From Delphinus delphis (Eukaryota; Chordata; Mammalia; Artiodactyla; Delphinidae), in NCBI RefSeq assembly GCF_949987515.2, contig NC_082696.1, forward strand, positions 62,876,447 to 62,940,446: DNA of 64,000 bases, in the 5' to 3' direction. Positions 1 through 9,940 of the stretch are shown piece after piece; the stretch's first letter is position 1, and each line of letters opens with the position of its first letter. A model generated the notes under the pieces. The model saw nothing but the letters and a program-made list of their open reading frames with translations. It was not told the origin of the DNA and made no database searches. The position numbers and the translations under genes were made by a program.

Positions 1-2789
1 TCATTTCTATAACTTGTTTTTTCTGCAATAAATGTAGGAAGAGCACTTTTTCCAAAGTTAATGTTATTTACACATTTTATGGATGAGTTTATTTAACCTG
101 TTGTTTGTTCATTCAGTTTGTTCCATTTTCAGTCTTTCATCATTAAAAACAATACTAAAATGAGTCTCTCCAATCACACACTCTTTAATATATCCAATTA
201 TCTCCTTAAAATAAATTTATAAATTTGGATTGTCAGGCAGATACTAACACTCAGATGAAAGGGTTTTGATATGTTTTATCAAATCATTTAACAGAAAATT
301 TCTACTAAGTTATACTCTTATTCTACCAAATTAATCTTTCCTGAATATCACTTTCAATATATCATTTACATATGTTTTTTAAAAAATGCTCCCCTATTTT
401 CCTAACTTCAGTTGCTGAAGATGACTTCCTTACTCTCAACTCCACAGGGCAATATAACACCCTCCTCTTTAATCTATTTTTGATTTCTTTCATTCAAGTC
501 CCAGATACAGTTTCTCATAAAATCCAGATAACAACAACCATTCCTGAACTATTTCACCATCTATTTATTATTTATTTATTTATTCACTCTTTAATTTATT
601 CAACAACATTTTTGAGACCCTAGTATGTGTTGGAATTACACGTACTCATTGGGAATAACATTTAAACTACTCTTTGATTCTCCTTGTTAGTAAGATTATG
701 TAAAAGTCATCCAGAGGAATTTGTAAAGACCCAAAGTTCCAATGTCTTTCATAACCTTTATTCTTTTACCTCTCACACTTTATTTATGTGCATATTTGAC
801 TGCAATATTGAATTCACATTACAAAAACTTCATGTGTTCGGGATTTTTTAATTTAATATTTTAATTTGACACTGGGTTACCACTCCATATTGTAATTTAT
901 CTTTTACTACATGTTAAATCTTTACTTTCCAGTTTGAAACTCTTGATGTTGAATAGAATGAAATAGATATGAATGAAATGTGAAAAGACAGAGTGAAATG
1001 AATAGATGTGTTAAGTCTCTGTTCTTTTTCTGTCTCTTTCAAACTGAAACATATATCTGGACATGTGATAGAAATTACGCTATTCATAACCTAGTAATCT
1101 TGGGAATAACATGAGTCCAAATTTGAAGAATAGAAAATTGTATATTTTCAGAGACAGAATGATGCAGGATTAAGTAAGAAATAATATATGTATTTCTCTT
1201 GGATGTTTTGCCCGGCTTGTATGCTAAGAATGATTCACTTATGGTATATTTTAGAAAAGCAATATTTGCATTCTAAATAGCTGACTCTGGGATTTGCATT
1301 TCTAAGAGCAATGTGGAAGGGTTGCCCCCGATTGACAATCCTACCTCCTAGAGATGGCATGAGAAATTAAAAGACTATGAACCTAGGTCAGAATGTAAGA
1401 GAAGATAAGAGTCTCAAAGGTAGCAGCAATGTAAAGACATTGAGTTGGTGAAAATTATTCCAGAAGGCTTCCGTTTAATGATTTCATGGGACCACACAGC
1501 CTCACACAATATCAGCCGAAGAGGTGTTTTCACATCTTTGAGGGAGAAACCAACTCAGTCTCTCGCTGAATTCCCACAACACTACTTGTCCAGTTTAGAA
1601 TCATGATTTTTCTGGCCCCCCTCCACTACTAGGCTCACCTCCAATCTGAAGAGGTCTTTTGCAGATGGCATTGCTCTTGACCAAAGGCTCTTGAAAAACT
1701 GCATTGCTCCTTTGGAACTGAGTCTGGGTTTAGACTCGGTCTAGAAGTGAAACAGTCCCTATAGTACATCATAAACAAAGTATATTTATATGGCAGCCCT
1801 GTTTTGACATGAGAACCTGAGAGGTCCATCCTGATGTCACTAAGAACAGCATCCGATGAGGAGGTGCAATTCACAGTTAACTCTGCACAGCCAGCTCCTC
1901 ACTTGTGAGGATGTGGGTAATTCCTGATAAGTGTCCGATTGTCATCTTGAAATAGGGGACATTTGGAGCAGTACAGGCTCCTATAGTAAAAGATTAACGC
2001 GTATTTTTCTGCTCTTGACAGATTCCAAAAGAAGAGCAGATTGCTACCCATAAAACTAAGCAGCATCAACGTGAAATTACTGGAAGAATCCGAAAGTCTT
2101 TGCAGAAATGGTATGTTTACTCCAATGTTTCTCAAAAACCAGCTATTTTAAAGGGACCAGGGTCAATATAAATGAAATAAATGGAGGCTAAGATAAAATA
2201 TGTCAGAAAATTTGCAGAAAGGTTATTTTAAGGTGGCATGTTAAAAACAATAATGGGCCATTAGGCTGTCTTTTTAAAGGCATTAAAGTCACAGGTACAA
2301 TGTATGAGTCACATGGGCAAGATTTTCCTCTTTATATATAAAAACTTCAATATTGAATTTCTGGTAAAAGTAAAATGCTAGAATTTCTGTGTATATTATT
2401 ATAAATATTAAGTTAAATTGTTGGCAGAGGAGTAAGCAAAGTATTAATACTCTAGAAATGTGCTATCAAAATGCTACACATTATAATTCATATTACAATA
2501 ACAGACTTTAATATAGTTTTTCTTTATAATTGTGTATTTTTAAAAAATCTTTTGGCTGATCATTTTACATGCAGGCGTACTGCTTTTTACATGCAAGCAT
2601 CTCCTTGTCAAAGGCATTAGTAATTAATTTATTTTTAAACCAAAATTGGGAGCACCTCCAATGACAAAGTAAGGTACGAGACAATTTAATGATGTATAAG
2701 AAATGGTTACCTCACCTTCTAATTTAGAATTAGAGACAGATGCCCGATGTGTCAGGAGTATGACCCAAGAGCACAGCTTCCTCTATTTT
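1..2789. other. Non-coding, mostly non-repetitive AT-rich stretch
   Basis: I see no gene and no repeat that I can name securely. A short TTTA-rich run lies near 563-583, followed by L2/MIR-like wording (a run resembling 'attcaacaacattttgag'). The open frames here (longest 83 codons, 372-623) have no recognisable protein features. The part at about 1290-1920 is less AT-rich than its surroundings and may be an unrecognised old repeat. Confidence 0.6.
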
Positions 2790-2865
2790 GTGCACTGCTG
2801 AATCTCCAGGGCCCATATCAAAGTCTAACACATAGAAGGTACTCAAAAAATATTTGTTAAAAGAA
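2790..2865 (+). repeat. L2 LINE 3'-end fragment
   Basis: The wording 'gcactgctgaatctccaggg ... acacatagaaggtactcaa ... aatatttgtt' follows the 3' end of mammalian L2, which normally reads as 'cactgctgtatccccag ... catagtaggtgctcaataaatatttgtt'. It is short and diverged. Confidence 0.65.
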
Positions 2866-3403
2866 AAAAATTATTAGTAAATTCTTATTGTTTTGAAAAT
2901 TACTTGAATAATAAACTCTTACAGCCTTTTTCTAACTGTTATCCATGATTTTGGAGACTGTACCTTAACTTTTTAACTCACTTGTCTTACTTAATTTTGC
3001 AGTAACTAACATTGAAGAAACATTGCTCCTATTAGCTCTTTTAGGGATGTTGATGATAAAAAAAATAATAATTTTATGGGACATGGAACACTTTGTGGTG
3101 AATTTATTTGGCTAGAAAACCTGCCTTTGTTTTTCTGAATGTATTTATGTATTTGCTTTATTGTTTGTCTGTTTACTTATTTCTTTTTTTAGTTTAAGAC
3201 TATTAGCGGCATAACATCAACAATAAAAAAGGCTATATATAGATACAGGTACAGATACAGATATCTGACGCCCATTTATGTACAATGTTTCATGATGCCT
3301 AAAGTACCCGCTTCTTCCTGATGGAATCTCAGGATCTTTAACTGGTTTTGGCTTTTTAAATTAAATACCTTATATCAGATACACCATATGGGAATTTTTT
3401 TTT

Positions 3404-3437
3404 ATTGAAGTATAGTTTATTTACAAAGTTGCGTAAG
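3404..3437 (-). mobile_element. Extremely 5'-truncated L1 3' end (34 bp)
   Basis: The core 'attgaagtatagtttattta' is the reverse complement of the L1 3' terminus that recurs at 29750, 31280 and 44065. Identical 14-bp copies of GGGAATTTTTTTTT flank it (3390-3403 and 3438-3451), as expected for target-primed insertion. Only about 34 bp of L1 was copied. The T-run of the target and the L1 tail cannot be separated, so the exact edge is uncertain. Confidence 0.6.
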
Positions 3438-3706
3438 GGGAATTTTTTTTTGTTCCTTTTTTTGCTTACAATATATATAGTGTCAGACATTGCCTATTTA
3501 ATTACTTTCTGAATGCCTTGCATTGTCATATTTTTTAATCTTTAAAATTAATTGGGAAAAGAACCCTTTATTTTCCATCCAGCAGTGCTCAGGAGTTTAG
3601 AAAGGAGCTGATTCGTGAGCTCTGTGCTGGGACACTGCTGAGTCCCAGGAGGCAAGCTGTACCGTGTGTACTTTGGAGCCCCATAACATAAACTCTTGTC
3701 TTGAAT

Positions 3707-3729
3707 GGGGTGGGGACGGGGGGGGGGGG
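3707..3729 (+). other. G-run with G-quadruplex potential
   Basis: Two GGGG tracts are followed by an uninterrupted run of 12 G (3718-3729). The tracts are separated by 1-2 bases, which meets the usual G3+N1-7 pattern for a G-quadruplex. It stands out strongly from the AT-rich surroundings. Confidence 0.7.
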
Positions 3730-6199
3730 TTATACAGTAAAAGGGAAGGAACAAGAGTATGGCAGAAGACTCCAGATGCTAGCCCTTACAGATACTTTGA
3801 TTAAAGAAAACTCATACAAATAAATGATGATGGTACATGGAACTAAATGTGGAAGGGAGAAAAAGATACTGGATCACAAGATATACATCTGTACTCAGAA
3901 AATCATGAGTAAGATTACTAAAAACAACTGTTGGGAATTTTGTGATTTAATCTCACTGACTGGATCACTGCACAGGACATTTTTCACTTCCAGATTTCAT
4001 GGTTTGGCTGGCCTAGGAAATCTCATGGTTCTGCTTTGTGACACATGCTTTTAGGAAAATCTGTTATTTCTGCTGCTCTGCACTGCCCTGTCTCCACTGA
4101 ACAGGCTTCGGTGGAATTTGGAGTTTCAGTGCAGCAAGCAAAAGCAGGGAAATAATATGTTATATAGATGGAGCACCCGTGATGACCATTCCTGTGTTGG
4201 TGGCTGGAAGGGAGAGGAACTGCCACCCAGTGTTTTCACAGTGCCTATTTCAGGCAGCTTCTAAATGGACAATGAAAAGGGAGGGTGGGGGGAGAAACAA
4301 GAAGAAAAAAAGATTCCCTTTCCTTGAGGGGGAAAAATAATTCAAAAGTATCTGAGAAAACTTAGCTATAGTAATCCCCTATTCCAAACATACGTAAGTC
4401 ACAGGCAACCTTATTCTTTGGTTTCTAGGCACATTTTTGAGTTTAGCACAATAGGGAGAAGAAAATTGGAGGTTAGTGAATCCAGTGGGGCAAGAGGTGA
4501 AGAGGACTAAATTTCAGTCAAGACAACAAGGAAAGTACAAAGAATACAGTTTCTCTTTCATGTGCTTTGATCGTCTTTCCTGTTTTACCCTTAATGAATA
4601 CTTTCTCAAAACTAAAAATAAAACACTGCATTCTATTAAGTTAGGCTTTTCCTCCTAGGGAATTCTAAATGGGTAAGTGTGTGTTTCTCATCTATGAATA
4701 TGACTATATATTTTCATATGTATAGTTTATACACATAGGCATGCATATGTGTATTTTTCTTTTGCTGGGAATCAGGCAATGGACAGGAAAAAGAGGAAAA
4801 AGTAGTCCATACTAGAGACCCCAAAGCAAATGGTAGTTTCTTTAAATTGCTTTTGTAATTCTAGTGACTGGCACTGGCCAAACTCAGTTTGCCATACCAG
4901 AAGATTTGCAGTGGTGGCATTAAGTCACACACATGCCAGGAAAAACAGAGGAGAGTAAGGCAGGTTAAGTGTTCATAATCCCCCACCTGGTACTATAGAG
5001 AAAACCTCCTCCCCAACCCTGCATTGTAGCCTCTCGGAGTGCAAGAACACACATCACTCAGAGCTGTGTTATCACTCCTTGGTGCTAGTTACAGCTTGCT
5101 TACTTGCAGATGGGACCTTTGCCACGGTGGAAAGATGCTAATATACACGTGGTCAGCAACTGTACTCATTACAAATAAGCTCTTGCCAACTAAATGATTT
5201 AAATAATCATATTAATAAATACATGATAGTCGTACGTACAAGTCACCTTTTCTCCCCCACTGATGGCTTTGATTACTTTGACAGACTAAGATACGCTAAT
5301 GATACAAATTAGGAGCAAGAAGAATTAAAAGGGTGTTTAACTCTGATGCCAGGCTGTCAATTTCCTATAATGCTACCAACTTACAGGTAGATGATTAAAA
5401 TTGTTTCGTTTAGGAATTTTGAATATTTTAAAAATTGAATGGGTTTCTGGGGGAGGAAAAAAGAAAGAAAAATCTGTGCTTAGCTAATTAGACGTCCCTA
5501 TTTGATTTAACAATAGAACAGGATTATTCTTTGAGCATTGAGATCATCCTGCATTACGATAAGAGCCCCCATTTTGCTATTACAAAATGAATTTGCAAAT
5601 TTGGCCCAGTGTGTTTGTCAAATTCTTTACATTTGATATTATTCATCCATTTTCTTAAATTACAATTAAAGAGAATTACAATTTTTTTAAATGACCTTTA
5701 CAATTAAAGGTCATTTACTCCTTAATTTGTTTCTAAAGGAGTTATTCCCAAAACATGATGCTAGATAGTGTAGATAAGTCCCAAATGTATGAAATATGGT
5801 TCCTTTCTCTGAGCAGCTAAGAATCTAGTAGAAAAATGGCACATGTACACAAATGACAATATATATTATAGAATCTTGTGAGAGACACAATACTAAACAC
5901 AAATACTTCGATTGCACGGAGGTAATATGGAACTTGGATTTTTTCAGTCAGACAGCTTAGGAGTTTTAAGCCCTGATTTGGTAACTATATAACTATTGAG
6001 AAATTTACTGAATCTATTTGGGTTTCTATTGTATAACCTGTAAGATGGGGAAAATGATAATACCGGTCTCTCAGACACATGTGAATATTAATTGAGCTAA
6101 TACATATGAACTACTTAGAATAGAGACTGGTGTCTTGAAAGTGCTTTCATGGTACCCAGTGCTTACCCCAAAGATCAAATGTATCTCTGTGGTTTTATC
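3730..6199. other. Non-coding stretch, partly enhancer-like in composition
   Basis: I recognise no gene or interspersed repeat. From about 5150 to 5660 there is a dense set of AATTA, TAAT and ATTTGCA-type words without repeat similarity. A perfect hairpin follows at 5689-5716. This resembles conserved non-coding enhancer DNA, but that is inference from composition only. Confidence 0.4.
5689..5716. other. Perfect 11-bp inverted repeat, 6-bp loop
   Basis: AAATGACCTTT (5689-5699) and AAAGGTCATTT (5706-5716) are exact reverse complements around ACAATT. They contain TGACCT and AGGTCA, an everted pair of nuclear-receptor half-sites 10 bp apart. Whether it is bound is unknown. Confidence 0.75.
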
Positions 6200-6335
6200 A
6201 GTTTGCTTCATTGTACTAGCCACTAGACTATAAACCATTTGAGGTCAGAGATTATATCTCATTCATTGTTGTATCCCCACTGATTCAGTAGGAGTTGAAT
6301 AAATGAATAAACAAGGGGATGAATGAATGCTTGAT
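6200..6335 (+). repeat. L2 LINE 3'-end fragment
   Basis: The text 'actataaaccatttgaggtcagagattatatctcattcattgt' followed by 'tatccccactgattcagtag' and 'tgaataaatgaataa' matches the order of the L2 3' terminus (charge of 'gtaagctccttgagggcagggat ... tgttgtatccccag ... aataaatgaatga'). Confidence 0.7.
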
Positions 6336-6637
6336 AATCAGTTGGTTAAATAATATTTAGTTGTTTAGAGGCTCTAGCAAAATCTGCATCCTCATATCTA
6401 TGGGATGGTCATCATCTTCTTTGTCTGATTTAATATTAGAAAGCATGCAATGGAGCACAGAAGAAAGCAGAACCTCATCTAGACTGTCATATAAGCTGAA
6501 CCAGTTCTGGGTGCCAATGTAGTGACATACCATTCTCCTATTCTAATATTTATATTAGAATAAAAATCAAGAAAATAAAAACACTGAAAAAAAGAAATCA
6601 GTAATAACAATCTCCAATTTCTAAAAATAATCAGAGG

Positions 6638-6747
6638 GAATTCCCTGGCAGTCCAGTGGTTAGGACACCACACTCTCATTGCCAAGGTTGTGGGTTCGAT
6701 CCCTTGTCGGGGAACTAAGATCCTGCAAGCCAGTGGTGGGACCTAAA

Positions 6748-6778
<31 letters not shown>
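6638..6778 (+). mobile_element. tRNA-derived cetartiodactyl SINE with (TA)n tail
   Basis: The body opens with the CCCTGGCAGTCCAGTGGTTAGGAC block and carries a tRNA-like B box (GGTTCGATCCC) inside, the hallmark of the CHR/Bov-tA group of SINEs. It ends in an uninterrupted TA run (6752-6779) instead of an A-tail. Target duplications AAAAATAATCAGAGG (6623-6637) and AAAAACAATCAGAGG (6779-6793) match at 14 of 15 bases. Confidence 0.9.

Positions 6779-6779
<1 letters not shown>
6752..6779. repeat. (TA)n microsatellite
   Basis: About 14 uninterrupted TA units form the 3' tail of the SINE that ends here. Confidence 0.9.
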
Positions 6780-6783
<4 letters not shown>

Positions 6784-6844
6784 CAATCAGAGGATGCCTA
6801 AGTAACTGAGCACTCTTCAGTGGGTGTAGCTGAATGAAGATGGA

Positions 6845-7010
6845 CCAATGGAAAGAGTCCCATGCAGGAAGTCAGAGCCTTCACCCTCAGTCCCCTCTGG
6901 TAGTTCCATGACCTTGGACAAGTCACTTTACCTTTCTGAGCTTCACTTCCATCACTGTAGATAGAAAATGGAGGACTTAATGATCTTTGGTTTCTTCAAA
7001 GTATAAAATT
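6845..7010 (+). repeat. MIR SINE
   Basis: The MIR core 'catgaccttggacaagtcac' is followed by 'tttacctttctgagcttcac', matching 'gtgaccttgggcaagttacttaacctctctgagcctcag' with moderate decay. Confidence 0.8.
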
Positions 7011-7429
7011 CATTTCATTTTGTTTTCTTATTTATCTGAATTTGCTTGTAGGATTGTTAAAGTAGGTGGGGAGGACTTGAAGACAGAAAGAGCTGAATGT
7101 ATTTGCAACCCAAATGCAATTTTTGTTTTTTTATGTGATTTTTGGAATTATTTGTAAGCCTAATTAGGTCAGCAATTTTTTTAAAAAAATTAGATATTTT
7201 GAACACCGTATTTCCTGGAAAATATAATAGAACTAGAACTAAAATTTTGTTCTTTAACTGGACAAGTTGCAGATCTGTATTTTTTATACAAAGCATTGCA
7301 CTCTGATTCAATCAATTATCAATTTTTTAAGCTTTCAAATAATATGAAATAATGAATACTTTTATGCACTTCAGTTTATAGTTTACCAGGCACATTTACA
7401 TGTATAATCTCATTGTTTCCCACAACTAT

Positions 7430-7800
7430 ACAGAAAGATTTATGTGTTCAGTATCTTCATTGAGCCTCCAGATCTACTCTCCACCCTTCTCCATCCATTT
7501 TTCTGTCCCAGTAGACTGATCTCTATGGACCATATTAATAACCTGGTTTTCCCTGGCAAAAGATTGGCAGAAGAAAGAAAGGAGAGTGAAGTCATATGTC
7601 TTATTTCCCTCTTATGAGGTTCCTTTAGGTGGCTAGGGTCTGCTCTGCAGACTTTTTTCTCCTTCCAAGTTCTACATGCTTACGGATGGAGAAAATTCCC
7701 AGATTCCTACACTATTCCTTACAGTTCCCCTGTACTACACTCACACTTTAATGATTACTGTGATTTTAAATAAACCCTGATCCAGTCAGACCAAATTTGA
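7430..7800 (+). repeat. Old interspersed repeat, family uncertain
   Basis: The order 'gagcctccagatctactctc', 'ctatggaccatatta' and a later 'cagttcccctgtactacactcac', ending in 'taaataaaccctgatcc', resembles a medium-reiterated mammalian repeat that I recall but cannot name. No target duplication was found. It is GC-richer than its flanks. Confidence 0.35.
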
Positions 7801-8109
7801 GTGTGTCATTTTCCATGTTTGGTAAACTAAGAAACTAAATTTCAGCCTTTTCTAAAGCTACTTTTTAAGTGTCCACAGAAGGTAGGACTAGATCATTCCA
7901 ACATGCAACCTCTGTACCTGCTTCTGGGCTTCCTTTTTCATCAGTTAAGCTTATTTTTTTAATACTCAATATGTATATTCTGAGAAATACAGTGAATATT
8001 CTGAGAAGTACAAAGAAATCAAGAAGAAAATACCTGCTTTCATATGTCTCCCAATCTAGTGCAACAGTGTACACAGGCAATAGTGATATCTATGTTAGAA
8101 AAGAAGCCA

Positions 8110-8270
8110 AAATACCAGACTTGAGTGTAAAGACCTACCTGAATAGAAATCTGGGATCTGCCACTTACTATATGAGTGACCTTGAATAAATTACTTAATG
8201 GTCTGAAATTTAGATTGTTCTCCGTTGTAAAATAAAATTACTTGCTCTATGTCATATAAGGTTGATATTT
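8110..8270 (+). repeat. MIR SINE
   Basis: 'tgccacttactatatgagtg' then 'accttgaataaattactta' matches the MIR core order (gccacttactagctgtgtgaccttgggcaagttacttaa). Confidence 0.75.
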
Positions 8271-8301
8271 AAAAAGCATTCTTAAGTACTCTGGGTGTGT
8301 A

Positions 8302-8304
<3 letters not shown>

Positions 8305-8340
<36 letters not shown>
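8305..8340. repeat. (GT)n microsatellite
   Basis: About 18 perfect GT units, preceded by an imperfect GT-rich stretch from 8293. Confidence 0.95.
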
Positions 8341-8343
<3 letters not shown>

Positions 8344-8790
8344 CACCCATTAATTAATTATATTTTCCCCTTTTAAGATTGGAAGGTGCTATCACTATTG
8401 AGAATAGGTAGTGACAAAAAACTTAGAAAAACAAGTCCAAGATCCATTAAACGACAACTAATACTGTCAGATTATATGTGACAAACAGCTATGAATGTCA
8501 GGTATGTGCAGTAATATTTCAGTGTATGAGGAGTGATTAAAAACAGGTTTCTAAAGTACAGGTGTATTTAAGATCAGTCATACAGAGTAGGAATAAAAGT
8601 TTATTAAATCATCAGAATCAAATGTATTTTAGAGAATTCTTAAAGTCTACCTTTCCAGAAACTGAAAAATTAGGTAATTTATTTCAGCTACCTGGGTCTA
8701 CTAAGTTAGAATTCAAAATATTCTGTTTGGATATCAAAGGCATCCTTTAAGTTCTTTGCATTGCTTCTGTCAAAGGCTTCATTAGATAGT

Positions 8791-8907
8791 TTTTTTTTTT
8801 TTTTTTTGCGGTACGCAAGCATGTGGGGTCTTCCTGGACCGGGGCACGAACCCATGTCCCCTGCATCGGCAGGCAGACTCTCAATCACTGCGCCGCCAGG
8901 GAAGCCC
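8791..8907 (-). mobile_element. CHR-2-type SINE with internal deletion
   Basis: Read on the minus strand it starts with GGCTTCCCTGGCGGCGCAGTG, keeps the tRNA-like B box, and ends in the CHR-2 GCGTACCGC terminal box and an A-tail. The middle of the element (about 100 bp or more, compared with the copy at 17358-17569) is missing: the sequence passes directly from the region after the B box to the terminal box. Target duplication TAGATAGT occurs at 8783-8790 and 8908-8915. Confidence 0.88.
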
Positions 8908-9214
8908 TAGATAGTATTTTAAATGACTTGTGATGAGAACAGTCCCTAGGGAGTAACTGATTTAGGACAAATAAGCCCAAATATTCTTCTTGGGCATGCT
9001 TATCTAATTCATACAGATTATTGATGCTATCAAGGACCATTTTACACTTAAAAACATATGTTAAAAATGGCATCCTTCAAGATATATATAAATGAGCCAC
9101 TTTGACCTGATGGTGGTGATGATGATGATAAGGGTAATGATGAAGTAGGAGGAGGGTAATAACAATAAGATACAACATTTAATATTCAGTGGGTGGGTGT
9201 TTACACTCAGCAGA

Positions 9215-9400
9215 TGATAGCATGATAACTGACTTATAAGTGTTACCTTATTATCTCAGTAACTCACGATAATACAATGAGATATGTACTATAAATTACC
9301 ATAATTTTTTAAAGGAGGAAACAGAGGACCAGAAAGTCATATTTTAAGTACATAGCTGACAAAAGTGCATGCCAAATTTCAAATCTAGAATTTTCTCTCA
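9215..9400 (-). repeat. MIR SINE, diverged
   Basis: 'ttattatctcagtaactcac' through 'ggaggaaacagaggaccaga' is a decayed reverse-complement MIR (tattatctcatttaatcctcac ... gatgaggaaactgaggcacag). Confidence 0.55.
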
Positions 9401-9529
9401 AGGATTGTAGTAGACATTGTAGTTATTTTATTTTTCCTATGGTAAATTCTATCCCTCCCCTCCTATATAGCAACCAATACCAGGGTTGCCCTAAACCAAT
9501 TATTAAATGTCATTTTTCTGGCCAAAGGG

Positions 9530-9665
9530 ATGTAATCCTTTATTCAACAATGTTTAAGTATTAAGTAAGCATCTACTATAAGCCAGGCTCTATTCTAGGC
9601 ACTGACGATATGGTAGTAATGAAGCAGAAAAGTCTCTGCCCTTAGGGTATTCACAATAATAAGTG
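9530..9665 (-). repeat. L2 LINE 3'-end fragment
   Basis: 'tattcaacaatgtttaagta' followed by 'ctactataagccaggctcta' and 'ttctaggcactga' is the reverse complement of the L2 3' end. Confidence 0.75.
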
Positions 9666-9714
9666 ACTTACCTGCAAACCAAGAAAATGTGAGTACAATA
9701 ATAATATAGTAGTC

Positions 9715-9940
9715 ATAACCATGAACTTTGAAATTAGAAAATATGAATTCAAATTATCCTCCATCACTTTCTACCAATGATCTTGGAATAGTTACTTAAT
9801 CTCTCTGAAATCCAGTTTCCTCATCTGCTAAATAAAGATAATAATATCTAATTCTAAATAGCATTGTTGTACAATATGAAATAATATTTATAAAGAGTTT
9901 AGCATAGGGGTTAGAATAAGTGCTTGATAGGGTAGCTATT
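9715..9940 (+). repeat. MIR SINE, near full length
   Basis: It runs from the front 'aaccatgaactttgaaatta' through 'gatcttggaatagttactta' and 'cagtttcctcatctgctaaa' to the tail 'aagtgcttgata'. This matches MIR order over more than 200 bp. Confidence 0.85.
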
